Positions 25,801 through 35,016 of a stretch of 37,670 nucleotides of DNA are shown here, piece after piece; the first letter of the stretch is position 1, and every line of letters starts with the position of its first letter. This stretch comes from Bacteroidaceae bacterium (lineage in GTDB: Bacteria > Bacteroidota > Bacteroidia > Bacteroidales > Bacteroidaceae). The notes below the pieces were generated by a model, which searched no databases, was not told the origin of the DNA, and was given only the letters and a program-made list of their open reading frames with translations. The position numbers and the translations under genes were made by a program. Location of the stretch: assembly GCA_024398535.1 (NCBI GenBank), contig JAKSIY010000012.1, positions 1 through 37,670 on the forward strand. Reading direction: 5' to 3'.

Positions 25801-26088
25801 GCCCACGGTACTCCTTGGGTATATCAGCACACCGGTCTGGGCAAACTTGTTGGTACTCCGGTTCCAGGCACAATGACCAGTGTGAACTGGGTTGACCTGA
25901 TTGATGACTCAATGTACTTTGGTATTCCAATCATAGGCTACCGTCAGGCTGACGGCACCTACCTTGAGAATACTCAGCTTGAGCCGGACGTGCTCATCTA
26001 CAACACCCCAGAGAAGGTCGTAGCCGGTGAAGACACACAGCTCAAGGCTGCAGTTGAGGAACTGCTCAGAGAGATTGACGCAAAGTAA
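22816..26088 (+). CDS. Tricorn-like secreted S41 protease
   Basis: 1090 residues with a signal peptide (MKKMITAAVLAASMGAIAAP). Residues about 25-350 and 350-700 are two WD/TolB-like beta-propellers (repeats such as SPDGKQIAFCYKGDIYLV and FASDRYGNFDIFSVSVDGG). A Lys/Asp/Ser-rich low-complexity linker lies at about 576-614 inside the second propeller. A helical region, a PDZ domain (about 800-880; LEAGDVITHIDGKEI) and a C-terminal S41 domain follow, with IVIDQRFNGGGRLHEDI, the nucleophile Ser in CECDYSNAHG and the conserved TGLGKLVGTPVPGTMTSVNW. It degrades peptides in the periplasm or at the surface. The CDS overlaps the convergent RND gene by 23 bp. Confidence 0.93.
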   Translation: MKKMITAAVLAASMGAIAAPVTPMWLRDVQISPDGKQIAFCYKGDIYLVPSAGGDAVQLTTQSSYEQTPVWSPDSKTIAFASDRYGNFDIFSVSVDGGSATRLTFNSTDEIPQSFTPDGKEIIFSANIQDPAQSVAFPRASLGELYSVPADGGKSVQVLGTPALAVNYSAKGDFFLYQDNKGMENTWRKHHISSATRDIWKYDVKKKTHTNLTNRPGEDLNPVLSADGKTVYLLSEPADGNGYPKPEGWQTSINVYSFQLDQPGKLTQVSDFKTHPVRFLSRGGNTLCYTWDGEIYTQVPGSSPRKVAISLTRDEENLPERMTRTSGATDASVSPDGKQIAFIVRGEVFVTSVEYQTTKKITETPQAETSVTFGHDNRSIVYASDRDGKSQLYKATIGRDEDPNFPNATIIKEEPLFHDMNVERSTPKFSPDGKKLAFVQDRIKLMVADMESGKISQVTDGSCWFDLGDVFNYDWSQDGRFFTLEYVPNKHDPYYNIGVVSVDGGEITDLTGSGYMSGRPMFVLDGNAVLFTSDRYGMRSHGSWGSQDDVFLAFMNQDAYDRFRLSKEDYELLKEVEKKADAPAAAEKDSKKSSKKDSKKDADSKDEATDDSKKIVFEPEGIENRIVRVTPNSSSLGSAILSKDGESLYYTSRFENALDLWKMDLRSHETKLVSKGAGAGSFMTSGDGKTIFLLGSTFKKMDGDNLKPVSYSAELKIDLQKEREYMLDYVWHEEKERFYNADMHGVDWDMYCKEYRKFLPHIDNNYDFSEMLSELLGELNVSHTGSGYGASAQTEATAQLGLLYDTEFKGKGMKVAEIIKDGPFDHANLKLEAGDVITHIDGKEITTESDPSLLLMGRTGKKTLVSVKGKDDMVVIPISKSAQNNLLYDRWVKQRAADVEKWSNGRLGYVHIQSMNDASFRTIYNDIMGKYYQCDGIVIDQRFNGGGRLHEDIEILFGGEQYLTQVIRGREACDMPSRRWNKASIMLTCECDYSNAHGTPWVYQHTGLGKLVGTPVPGTMTSVNWVDLIDDSMYFGIPIIGYRQADGTYLENTQLEPDVLIYNTPEKVVAGEDTQLKAAVEELLREIDAK

Positions 26089-29000
26089 TTCCCTTCAGTG
26101 GGAAGAATACCGGCATGACCAGCACGATGGCTGCAATTGAGAAGATCATGCCGCTCATGACGCCGACGGCAAAGCTGAACCAGAATTGGCTTTGCCGTCC
26201 GTCTATCAGGAACGGTATCAGTCCCAGCACAGTGCTGCCTATTGTCAGCAGGGTAGGAATGATCTTGCGGTTGAATGCCTTTGTGTATGACTTCATTCCC
26301 GTTCTGCCTGTTTCCTGGCAGATGGTCCTGTACTCTGACGTCAGATAGATGCCTGCGTTGACCGTAATGCCGCACAGCATAATCATGGCAGCAAATCCTC
26401 CCTGACCGAATGACACTCCAAGAAGAGGGTAGGCTAGGAACATGCCCATGAAGCTGACCGGAATGAGCAGCACAATGACCAGCGGTATGCTGAATGACTC
26501 AAACAGCGATGCGCATATCATGAAGATGATCAGCACCACCACGAATATCAGTGCCGTCTGCTGCTTCTGTGCTCCCCACCATGCATAGTCGTCGTTTCCT
26601 CCGGCATGGAATCCCATGGGCAGCTGTTTGTTCATTCTTTCAATCTGTGCCTTGCGCATGCGTGCCTGCAGTTCGTACGACCCTATGAACTCATATCCCA
26701 CGTTTATGACATACTCCTGGTTCTGCCTTTCTATGTTCATTCCGGTTCGTCGCTTCGATATGTTTCCCAGTTCACTCAGGCGCATTCCCACGCTGTCAAT
26801 CTGCACCATGTCACCACGTATGTGCCACAGGTCAAATCCGTCCCTGTCTGCCGATGCCAGGCGTACTGTAGTGTAGCCCTGCCCGTCATGCACAATTCCT
26901 GCATTGCTGTCGTGCAGCTGTGCGCCAAGGTATGACAGGTAACGCTGCAGGTCCGTTCCGCTCCGTACTATCTTCTCCTGATCCAGCTCCATGAAGAACT
27001 CGTTGCCTACGTATGATCCATACCCCGATGCTGAGAATCCCGCCTGTCCGTTCACGCGCCTGTTTGCCTTGAGCGAGTCAATCAGTTCCTCGGCATACCG
27101 GTACAGCAGGTCATAGTTGTATCCGTAAAGTGGTATGGTGTTGGCCCAGGAGGTGCGGTACACGCTGTCTGACAGGTACTGGTCATTCTGGTCCAGTGCA
27201 GGTATGCTCCATGTGGCTCCGCCGTAGCGTATGGCTTTTGCCCAGAGCTGTTGCTTGAGCTCATAAGGGAATCGTCCCTTGCCGTATCCGTCCCTGAAGT
27301 GAATCTCTATTGATCCATGTGTTCCTGACAGGTTTGTGTAGAAGTCACTGATCTGGTCAAACTGCTGCAGCCAGTTCTCCATCTCCATTACTATCACGTT
27401 GAGTTGCTGTACGTTCTGTCCCTCTGCTAGGTCTGCCTGCACGCGCAGCACCACCTCATGGTCCTCTTCCTCACGCCCCGCAGACAGTCTTCCTCCGGAG
27501 TGCTTCTGGAACAGGTTGAGCGTACCGCCAAGCGGGTACTCAAACCACGCCTTGTTACGCTGGTACCACTTGCCGCCTATGGTCTTGTTGTACAGGTCCA
27601 CCAGTCCGCCCTTGGTCTCATTCTCCCATCGGTCGGTGTCCTTGTGTTTCACCTGCGTTGGAAGCATCTGCAGCGGTATGCCGAACAGCAGGATGACTAC
27701 CGCCAGGCATGCCCACCTGTGGCATCGGCCCCAGTCGGCCACACGCCCGTATCTGGCAGTCATGCGCACCAGCCTGCGTCTGCGTCTCATGGTGTTGCTT
27801 ACCACGCCCCTGTTTTTCAGCGGCAGGTAATGCAGCAATGCCGGCACGAACAGGAATGCCACTGCTATTGAGAGAGTCAGGTTGATTACAATCACCCAGA
27901 TGAAGCCCGTCAGGTTCTGTCTGGCGCTGACCGGCAGGAAGAAAATGAGCAGAAGCGATGCTATGGTTGTCAGCAGCGCTCCCGTTATGGGGAACATGAC
28001 CCTGCGGTTCCCGTAGTATGAACAGTGGTCTGCAATGACTATGGCCGTGTCAATGATTATTCCCAGCGATACGGTTATGCCGGCCATGGAGTAGAGTTCA
28101 ATGTCCACTCCCAGCAGTCTGTAGAATGCCACCGCTCCCAGCAGGTTGACGACTACGGTCAGCCCTATCACCGTCAGGTACCTGAAACTGCGGCTCACCA
28201 GCAGCACGAACAGAAGCAGTATGGCCAGTGACATCAGGGCGCGCATGAAAATCTTGTGAATCTCATTGTTCAGGTATTCCGATGCGTCATAGCTCAGTCT
28301 TACGGCGTATCCATCGGGCAGCCCTTCACAGAGTTCCTGCATGCGGTCCTTCACGGCATCGGCCACGGCAATGGTGTTTATGCCCTCAAGTGCCGTGACA
28401 TAAAGGTTTATGGTGTTCAGACCGTTGATGCGGCTGTATGATGATGGTGTCTGTTCCCGGTACGTTATGGTGGCCAGGTCTCCCATGCGGTACATGCGGC
28501 CGTCAACCTTGCCCACGGGAATATCTTCCAACTGCATCTCCTGGCTCCTGAGCCTGACCAGCATCATCTGGTCTCCGGCAGTTTCCGTTCCCACTATGTT
28601 GTTCTGCATGTTCTCTGACAGGGCCATGGACAAATCCTGCGGCGTCAGTCCTGCCGTGCGCAGCAAATCCGGGTCAAATGTTATCACCCACTCAAATGGA
28701 GTTGCTCCTGAGGTGCTCACGCCCTCAACGCCGTCAATCCTGGACAGCGGCGTGACCAGGTGCTCCTGTGCATGGCGCACAATTTCTATGGCCGGCATGT
28801 CTGCGTTTATGGTGTAGCGCAGTATCTGCTGGCTGTCACGTCCGCCTGCGCCAGCTGAGCCGCTGACCCCGACGCTTGTGCCTTCAGGCAGCTTCTTGCG
28901 TATCTGCCTGATCCGGGTGGATATGTCAAAGCGCGCGGTCTCCATGTCCGTGCCCTTCTTGAAATCCATTGAGATGTATCCGCTGCCCTGGCCGGACACA

Positions 29001-29245
29001 GCCCTGATGTTCTCAACTCCTTCTACCGTGTTGAGTGCCCCCTCAAGGACCGATGCCACCTGTGCCTCCATGACGCGTGCAGACCCGCTTCCGCTGAAAT
29101 TCACCATCAGACTCCGGTTCTCTACCACCGGGGCATACTGAACGTTGAGCAACGGGATGCATGCCGCTCCCACTACCGTGAGCACCGCCATGATGAGAAT
29201 CACCCTGAAGGGGCTGCTCCATGAAGGCCTTTCCTTTCCTGACAT
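26066..29245 (-). CDS. RND efflux permease, second of a tandem pair
   Basis: About 1059 residues from the ATG at 29245, one nt after the stop of the first RND gene; the longer frame to 29287 would run into that gene. The layout is RND/AcrB-like: TM1 (FRVILIMAVLTVVGAACIPL), porter domain with VVENRSLMVNFSGSGSARVMEAQV, TM2-6, second porter domain, TM8-12 ending in an LVMPVFFP segment. The TM4 proton-relay region reads LGIIIDTAIVIADH, so the AcrB Asp407 equivalent is kept and Asp408 is Thr. TM10 has CGITVNAGIYL without the AcrB Lys. It is diverged from its partner, which suggests heteromeric trimers of the MdtBC kind. Substrates cannot be inferred. Confidence 0.88.
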   Translation of the reverse strand: MSGKERPSWSSPFRVILIMAVLTVVGAACIPLLNVQYAPVVENRSLMVNFSGSGSARVMEAQVASVLEGALNTVEGVENIRAVSGQGSGYISMDFKKGTDMETARFDISTRIRQIRKKLPEGTSVGVSGSAGAGGRDSQQILRYTINADMPAIEIVRHAQEHLVTPLSRIDGVEGVSTSGATPFEWVITFDPDLLRTAGLTPQDLSMALSENMQNNIVGTETAGDQMMLVRLRSQEMQLEDIPVGKVDGRMYRMGDLATITYREQTPSSYSRINGLNTINLYVTALEGINTIAVADAVKDRMQELCEGLPDGYAVRLSYDASEYLNNEIHKIFMRALMSLAILLLFVLLVSRSFRYLTVIGLTVVVNLLGAVAFYRLLGVDIELYSMAGITVSLGIIIDTAIVIADHCSYYGNRRVMFPITGALLTTIASLLLIFFLPVSARQNLTGFIWVIVINLTLSIAVAFLFVPALLHYLPLKNRGVVSNTMRRRRRLVRMTARYGRVADWGRCHRWACLAVVILLFGIPLQMLPTQVKHKDTDRWENETKGGLVDLYNKTIGGKWYQRNKAWFEYPLGGTLNLFQKHSGGRLSAGREEEDHEVVLRVQADLAEGQNVQQLNVIVMEMENWLQQFDQISDFYTNLSGTHGSIEIHFRDGYGKGRFPYELKQQLWAKAIRYGGATWSIPALDQNDQYLSDSVYRTSWANTIPLYGYNYDLLYRYAEELIDSLKANRRVNGQAGFSASGYGSYVGNEFFMELDQEKIVRSGTDLQRYLSYLGAQLHDSNAGIVHDGQGYTTVRLASADRDGFDLWHIRGDMVQIDSVGMRLSELGNISKRRTGMNIERQNQEYVINVGYEFIGSYELQARMRKAQIERMNKQLPMGFHAGGNDDYAWWGAQKQQTALIFVVVLIIFMICASLFESFSIPLVIVLLIPVSFMGMFLAYPLLGVSFGQGGFAAMIMLCGITVNAGIYLTSEYRTICQETGRTGMKSYTKAFNRKIIPTLLTIGSTVLGLIPFLIDGRQSQFWFSFAVGVMSGMIFSIAAIVLVMPVFFPLKGITLRQSL

Positions 29246-29246
29246 G

Positions 29247-32200
29247 TTACTTCCTGCGGTAAATGACATAGTATGCCAGTGGTACAAAGAATATGCTTAT
29301 GGGGGTTCCAATGACCATGCCGATGATCAGGGTCAGTGCCAGCGGGAACTGCAGGTCGCTTCCCATACTGCCCCTAGCCAGCATAGGGCATGTGGCCAGT
29401 ATGGTGGTGAGCGATGTCATGAGTATGGCCTTCAGGCGTCGGCTGCCGGCCTCCAGGATGGCGCGCTTCAGGTCTGCCCCTTCATGTCTCAGGCGGTTTA
29501 TGGTATCGACCTTGAGTATAGAGTCGTTGATGACAATTCCGCACATGACCACCAGTCCTATCATTGACATCAGGTTCAGGCTCATGCCCGATACCCAGAG
29601 TACCAGCAGTACGCAGAAGATGTCAATCACCAGCTCGCTCATGATGATGAGCGGCTGCACCATGCTCTCAAACTGTGCTGCCAGGATAAAGAAGAGCAGA
29701 AGCAGTGATATCAGCAGTACCTGTGTCAGTTCCCTTACCGTTTGCTGTCCGCTGAAATAGCTTCCTGAGAAACTCACGTCAAACTCCTGGGCTGTCTCTT
29801 CTGAGAACCCTTTCACCGCCTGACGTATTATTTCCATGGCCTCACGTGCGTGCCGTCCCTTCAAATCCAGTGGGACAGGGTAGTATTCTCCGTCCATGCC
29901 GCTTGATATCTGCTTCAGGTCTCTGGCGCGCGTTTCCTTAAGCAGTACCTCAAGTGGAACCCGTCCGCTGCCGGTCTCTATGTAGCTTCCTTCTATCAGG
30001 TCACGTGCCTCTCTGTTCCCGACGCCTATCACCACTGGCATTGATACATCGCCGCGCGATATCCTGAGCACAGAACCGGCATTCATGGCATTCCTCAGGT
30101 ATGACATTATCTGTCCGAAGCTCACGTCGTAGAGTGCCAGACGCTCTGCATCGGTCACCAGTTCAATATGCTCGTTCCATTCTGGCTGCTGCAGGCGTAC
30201 GTCCCTGACAATGTCTGATTCGGCTTCCTGCAGCGCGTTCCTCAGGCATGACAGCAGTGCCGTCAGTTGCTCTGGTGACGGCGTGCTGCCGTCCTGGAGC
30301 CTGAGACGAGCCACCAGCGACTGCTCGTCGGCCTGGAAGAGCATGTCGAATATGTTGCTGCTTGCCCCGCACGATGCTGTAGCTGACGGCCATGTGTCTG
30401 CAATGTATTCACATGCTCTCTTCTCAATGCTGCCTATGCCGTCTGCCGTTTCAGCCTTCATGTATATGATTGCTCCGGTGAGTCCTGTCTCAGGAGTGTG
30501 TGACAGCGCGAACTGCTGTGCTCCCGCCATGGACGTGTACTGCGTCAGTTCATTCTGGAACAGTGATGTTACCTGCCTGCACCGGCGGTCGTTCTCCTGG
30601 GCTGTGATGCGTTCGTTCCACTCTATTGTCAGCAGGGAGTCCGTGTGCGACATCTCAGGCAGCCTCTGCCTGTCAAGTGCCATGAACAGCGGGACTGACA
30701 GTATCACGGCCATGCCGGACAGTGTCCACGCAATACCCCTGTGACGCAGTAGCCATTCCTCGGCCCCTGTGTGCCAGCCGTCCAGTGCCGTCAGCCAGCG
30801 CCGCTCGCCGGATGGTACTGCCTGCAGTGGACTCCTTGTGCCCTTTTTGCTGTAGAAGCGGTAGTAGAGCACCGGGATGAGCAGAACTGAAACCACCAGT
30901 GCTGATACAAGCGTTATGGTCACGGCCATGGCCTCGTCATAGAACAGCGCGCCCGCTATGCCGCTCATGAAGATAAGCGGGATGAACAGCGCGCATGTCG
31001 TCAGCACCGATGACAGCATTGCCGGGAACACCTCTTGCGTGCCGCTGACGCAGGCATCGGCTAGGGTGCTTCCCTTCTGCCAGCGTTGTGTGATGTTGTC
31101 AATGGTGATGATAGAGTTGTCCACCATCATGCCAAGGCCCAGGACCAGTCCTGACAGCGATATTATGTTGATTGAAATATTCAGTACATGGAAGAACAGG
31201 AACGACAGTATGAGTGCCGATGGGATGGTTATTACCACCAGCAGCGGGCTGCGCAGGTCCTGCATGAACAGGAATATTATGATGCATGCAAACAGGGCTC
31301 CAAGCAGCAGGCTGCGTACCATGCTGTCTATGGAGTACTCAAGCAGCTCGGTCTGGTCACGGGTGACGGTGAACTGCAGATCCGGATAGTCAGTCCTGAA
31401 GGCTTCAATGAGCGAATATATCCCGTCCCTAAGATCTGCCATGCGTGCATCGGCCCGCTTTATCACTGCCATGGCTATGCACGGACTTCCGTCCGATGCC
31501 ACCATGCCCATTCGGTCCTGCTCCTCTTCACGTACCTGTGCCAGGTCCTTGATCTGGTATGTGCGTCCGCCCAACTTCAGCCATACCTGTTCCACATCCT
31601 GACGTGTCACCACCGTTGACTCGAAGCGAACGTCAAAGCGGTACTCGCCGTCGCGTATGCTCAGGCTGCCCAGCCTCACGTTGGCACCCTGTATGGCCTG
31701 TGACAGTGTCCTCTCGTCGGCCCCCAGGGCACGCAGTTTCTCCATGTCAGGTATGATGAGCAATTGGGGGTATGTCAGTCCTGACAGGTCCACCATGGCC
31801 ACCTGGGGCAGCTGCTCCAGACGTCGCACTATCACCTGGCGGGTAAAGTCGCTCATCTCAAGGAACCGTGTACTGCTGCTGCCGCCTGCAGTCCGGTCTC
31901 CCTTCAGTGACACATTGATGAAAAAGGCAGGTATGTCGGTGGCGCTGGCACGGGCTATCATGGGGCGTTCCTCTTCCTGAGGCCAGCCGTTCATGGCGCG
32001 GTCCACGCGCTCGCTCACGTCAATGAACAGGTAGTCGGCATCGCTGCCGTATGCGAAGGTCATCTCTATGATGCCGCTGCCGTCCTTTGCGGTGCATGTC
32101 AGTTCCTCAAGGTGGGGCACCTGTACCAATTGTGCCCTGAGCGGCGACAGCAGAAGCTCGTTTATTTCACGTGCACTGCGTTCCGGGCTGGTCACCTGAA

Positions 32201-32333
32201 CCGTCATGCGCGGTATGTCCACCTCTGGCACCAGTGACACCGGTAGCTTCCTGATGGCGGCAATGCCCAGCACCATGACGGCTGTGAGCACCATCATGAC
32301 GGCTATGGGTCGTTTGATCAGTGTATGGAACAT
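29247..32333 (-). CDS. RND efflux permease, first of a tandem pair
   Basis: 1028 residues of the HAE1-like RND family. It starts MFHTLIKRPIAVMMVLTAVM, followed by the porter entry LPVSLVPEVDIPRMTVQVTS. The TM4 region is GLVLGLGMMVDNSIITIDN (Asp-Asn at the AcrB 407/408 relay positions), and TM10 is GLVVMCGIVINDSILKVD. The C-terminus ends IGTPISIFFVPLAYYVIYRRK. It works at the inner membrane, drawing substrates from periplasm or membrane into the TolC-type duct by proton exchange. The gene starts 19 nt after the membrane-fusion gene and is followed after 1 nt by a second RND gene. Confidence 0.92.
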   Translation of the reverse strand: MFHTLIKRPIAVMMVLTAVMVLGIAAIRKLPVSLVPEVDIPRMTVQVTSPERSAREINELLLSPLRAQLVQVPHLEELTCTAKDGSGIIEMTFAYGSDADYLFIDVSERVDRAMNGWPQEEERPMIARASATDIPAFFINVSLKGDRTAGGSSSTRFLEMSDFTRQVIVRRLEQLPQVAMVDLSGLTYPQLLIIPDMEKLRALGADERTLSQAIQGANVRLGSLSIRDGEYRFDVRFESTVVTRQDVEQVWLKLGGRTYQIKDLAQVREEEQDRMGMVASDGSPCIAMAVIKRADARMADLRDGIYSLIEAFRTDYPDLQFTVTRDQTELLEYSIDSMVRSLLLGALFACIIIFLFMQDLRSPLLVVITIPSALILSFLFFHVLNISINIISLSGLVLGLGMMVDNSIITIDNITQRWQKGSTLADACVSGTQEVFPAMLSSVLTTCALFIPLIFMSGIAGALFYDEAMAVTITLVSALVVSVLLIPVLYYRFYSKKGTRSPLQAVPSGERRWLTALDGWHTGAEEWLLRHRGIAWTLSGMAVILSVPLFMALDRQRLPEMSHTDSLLTIEWNERITAQENDRRCRQVTSLFQNELTQYTSMAGAQQFALSHTPETGLTGAIIYMKAETADGIGSIEKRACEYIADTWPSATASCGASSNIFDMLFQADEQSLVARLRLQDGSTPSPEQLTALLSCLRNALQEAESDIVRDVRLQQPEWNEHIELVTDAERLALYDVSFGQIMSYLRNAMNAGSVLRISRGDVSMPVVIGVGNREARDLIEGSYIETGSGRVPLEVLLKETRARDLKQISSGMDGEYYPVPLDLKGRHAREAMEIIRQAVKGFSEETAQEFDVSFSGSYFSGQQTVRELTQVLLISLLLLFFILAAQFESMVQPLIIMSELVIDIFCVLLVLWVSGMSLNLMSMIGLVVMCGIVINDSILKVDTINRLRHEGADLKRAILEAGSRRLKAILMTSLTTILATCPMLARGSMGSDLQFPLALTLIIGMVIGTPISIFFVPLAYYVIYRRK

Positions 32334-32352
32334 CTCTGTAATCTGTGTGTTG

Positions 32353-33435
32353 TCAGTCTTCTATCTCTACAGGGGCATCGTCACCCAGGTTCAGGTTGCC
32401 GCTGGTAATTATCAGGTCACCCACGCTGAGGTCCGCGCCGCGGTCACGGTTCGGTTCAACCACATGCTGCGTGGAGTTGGACATGAGCACGTTGCCGTAG
32501 GTCCACAGGCTCTTGCCGTCCACGTAGCGGAACAGCACCTCCATGCCGTCACGTATCACCACGGCGCTCTTGGGTACTACCAACTGGTCACTGACGCTGT
32601 TGCTCACCGTGATGCGCACGTTCATGCCGTCCATGAGAGCATCAGTCCCTGCCACCTGCGCGGTGACGGCTATCTGCCCGTTCTGGTCAACGGTGGGGTT
32701 CACTGCCACTATGTTGCCCTGGACCTGTCGGCTGCCGGCTGCAAAGGGCGACACTGTGACCGTCTGTCCCACATGCACGAACCCGTATTCCGTCTCAAGC
32801 ACGCTGAAGCGCACCAGGTAGCGGCTGTCGTCAATGAGCGTGCACACCTGTCCCGCCTGCTCCCATGGCTGCGCCTTCACGCTGGCGGCCTTGCCGCTGA
32901 ATGGAGCCCTGAGTTCGCAGTCCCTGTATGTGCGCTCTGCGTTGTCAAGTGCCATGCGGGCATCAAGAAAGCCAGAGTTGATGTATATGGCACGCTTCTG
33001 GTCTGCGGGTATTCCGGCTGTGTCCTGCAGCGTGTAGCCGTAGTCCAGCAGGCGGTCGGCCAGTGCCATTTCGGCCTTGTCATACTGCAGGCGTGCCTGT
33101 TCCAGCTGGCGGCGCGGCTGCTCACGGTCAAGCACGGCCAGCACCTGTCCCTTCTGTACCGCCTGTCCGTCACGTACGTTCACCTTATCTATGGTTCCCT
33201 GGACGTGGAACTGCAGCGTTACACGGGCCTGTGCCTCAAGCCGTCCGTTGCAGATGAGTTCCTTTGAGAACGTGGTGCGCTCAAGAGTCATCACGCTGAC
33301 GGGGTTCTCCTCGGCAGTGTACCGGCCACGGGCCATTTCTGGGTCTGCACCACCGTCCGATGCCTTCTCCTTACAGCCGGTAAGCATGCAGGCTGCAAGG
33401 CAGCACATCATTATTTGTCTTGAATATCCTTTCAT
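32353..33435 (-). CDS. RND efflux periplasmic adaptor (membrane-fusion lipoprotein, HlyD/AcrA family)
   Basis: 360 residues from the ATG at 33435, 1 nt after the TolC-like stop. This start gives a clean lipoprotein signal, MKGYSRQIMMCCLAACMLTGC, with lipobox LTGC. Next comes the first half of a lipoyl/barrel-sandwich domain (VQGTIDKVNVRDGQAVQKGQ), a helical hairpin (QLEQARLQYDKAEMALADR), the second lipoyl half (LRAPFSGKAASVKAQPWEQA) and beta-barrel and membrane-proximal domains (NMSNSTQHVV is near the end). It bridges the RND trimers and the outer-membrane channel. Operon position between TolC and RND genes is standard. Confidence 0.92.
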   Translation of the reverse strand: MKGYSRQIMMCCLAACMLTGCKEKASDGGADPEMARGRYTAEENPVSVMTLERTTFSKELICNGRLEAQARVTLQFHVQGTIDKVNVRDGQAVQKGQVLAVLDREQPRRQLEQARLQYDKAEMALADRLLDYGYTLQDTAGIPADQKRAIYINSGFLDARMALDNAERTYRDCELRAPFSGKAASVKAQPWEQAGQVCTLIDDSRYLVRFSVLETEYGFVHVGQTVTVSPFAAGSRQVQGNIVAVNPTVDQNGQIAVTAQVAGTDALMDGMNVRITVSNSVSDQLVVPKSAVVIRDGMEVLFRYVDGKSLWTYGNVLMSNSTQHVVEPNRDRGADLSVGDLIITSGNLNLGDDAPVEIED

Positions 33436-33436
33436 A

Positions 33437-34918
33437 TCAAAAAAGTTTGTCAAATTCGGCACTTATGTCAGTGCCCGTTATCCAGTCATACAGCGTGGCG
33501 CGGCGTATCCCAAAGTAGCAGTTCCAGTAGCTGGCCACATTGTTTATGTATGTGCTCAGAGCGGCATCGCGCTTCTGCTTGAGCTGATCCAGCTGGATCA
33601 TGGTCATGCTGCCGCTGCCAAAGTTCTGCAGGGCCAACGAGTAGCTGTCCTCTGCCAGCTGGGCCGCCCGTCTTGATATCTCACACTGCAACTTCTGCCC
33701 GTTGAACTGCATGACCTGTGTCTGCAGGTCCTGGCGGTAGTCCACCATGCTCTGCTGCAGGCGTCCGCGCGTGGTCTCGGCCTGTGCCTGTGCCATGCGC
33801 ACGCGTCCGCGTCCCAGTCCCCAGTCCACTAGCGGCAGTCCCAGGCTGACGCCCACCACCTCCTGGTCCTGCAGAGCGGTGAATGTGTCACCCAGGCGGT
33901 CTGCGGCACCTGACATGCCGAAGCGGGCGTTCACGCTGGCCGTCACGCCGCGGCTGGCCTTGGCACGTGCCACGCTACGGTCCGCTTCTATGGACTGTAT
34001 CTCCTGCTCCAGACGGAACGACGAATTCTCAAGGGCACGCTCCAGTACGTCGTCATAGTTCAGCTCCAGGTCCGGTATCTCATAGCTGGCCGTCAGCGTC
34101 AGAGGGGTGTCCTCCTGGTAGCCTATGTATGAGCAGAGTCTGTTCAGCGCGGTCCTGAGGTTGACGGTGCTGGTATGCACGGCAAGAGAGTCGTTCAGCA
34201 TGCTCACCTCTACCTGCAACAGCTGGTCACGCGTTATGGTGCCCATGGCAAAGCGTGATTGGGCTGCCTGGAACAGGCGCTTGCTCTCATCGAAGCTGCG
34301 CAGGGTGCGCTCGTGGCTCTCACGCGCTGCGGCATAGCCCCAGAAGTATGATATGGCGGTCTGGCTGACCTGCTCCATGGTTTCAAGGTACTCGCGCTTG
34401 GCAGCCTCGTATTGGCGCGGCTGGCTCTCGCGGTCCCACTTGAAGCGGTTGTAGCCCCACAGCGACTGCATATAAGAAAGGTACAGCGGCTGAATGTAGA
34501 ACGTTGTCAGACGTGACGGGCTGTACTGGTCCAGACGTGACATCTCAGTAGATAGTGACAGTGTGCCTCCGGTCCACGGGATGTTCTGGCTGACATAGAG
34601 CGTGGCGTTGTTTGACATGTTGTAGTTGGCCCTGTAGCTGATGGCGCCTGAGTTGTAGTCCTGCAGTGACACCAGTGAGCGGTTGAACTGCCCCAGACCA
34701 GCACTCAAGTTGAGTGACGGCAACAGTTCGGCCCGGTACGAGCGGTAGCTCCAGTACTGGGCGGCAAAAGTGTTGCGGCCCGTCATGGCAGAGAGTGAGT
34801 TCTCCTGGGCCAGCTGCACCACCTGCTCCATGTTAAGCACGCGCGGCCCTACAACCTGAGCCTGGCACCCAAGTGCCATGAAAAGCAGCATGACTATAAT
34901 ATGTCCAATTCGTTTCAT
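33437..34918 (-). CDS. TolC-family outer-membrane efflux channel
   Basis: 493 residues from the ATG at 34918 (an ATG 9 nt upstream at 34927 is an alternative), with a signal peptide MKRIGHIIVMLLFMALGCQA. The mature protein has the two OEP repeats: MEQVVQLAQENSLSAMTGRN and, in the second half, DVLERALENSSFRLEQEIQS. Each is followed by long amphipathic helices and beta segments such as GVSLGLPLVDWGLGRGRVRM. It forms the trimeric outer-membrane duct of the pump encoded downstream. First gene of a four-gene operon with 1-19 nt spacings; its promoter box is at 34955-34962. Confidence 0.92.
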   Translation of the reverse strand: MKRIGHIIVMLLFMALGCQAQVVGPRVLNMEQVVQLAQENSLSAMTGRNTFAAQYWSYRSYRAELLPSLNLSAGLGQFNRSLVSLQDYNSGAISYRANYNMSNNATLYVSQNIPWTGGTLSLSTEMSRLDQYSPSRLTTFYIQPLYLSYMQSLWGYNRFKWDRESQPRQYEAAKREYLETMEQVSQTAISYFWGYAAARESHERTLRSFDESKRLFQAAQSRFAMGTITRDQLLQVEVSMLNDSLAVHTSTVNLRTALNRLCSYIGYQEDTPLTLTASYEIPDLELNYDDVLERALENSSFRLEQEIQSIEADRSVARAKASRGVTASVNARFGMSGAADRLGDTFTALQDQEVVGVSLGLPLVDWGLGRGRVRMAQAQAETTRGRLQQSMVDYRQDLQTQVMQFNGQKLQCEISRRAAQLAEDSYSLALQNFGSGSMTMIQLDQLKQKRDAALSTYINNVASYWNCYFGIRRATLYDWITGTDISAEFDKLF

Positions 34919-34954
34919 ACAATTCATGAATCAGAAGTTTTTCTGATGTTTACG

Positions 34955-34962
34955 CAAAGATA
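34955..34962 (-). promoter_or_regulatory. Bacteroidota -7 box (TATCTTTG) of the efflux operon
   Basis: On the minus strand TATCTTTG is a perfect TAnnTTTG, giving a leader of roughly 30 nt before the TolC ATG. No good TTTG -33 box is seen at 19-22 nt. The leader contains a small inverted repeat (TCAGAAGTTTTTCTGA at 34931-34946). No regulator gene is adjacent. Confidence 0.55.
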
Positions 34963-35016
34963 CCATTTCCTGCACATTAGGCGCTAACTTGCATGATATT
35001 CTTTGCAGAAACCCTG

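Noticed and set aside
32206-33267. 353-codon plus-strand open frame across the adaptor and first RND gene
   Set aside because: Antisense to two well-recognised genes, His/Val-rich with no family resemblance; a shadow frame caused by GC-biased codon positions.
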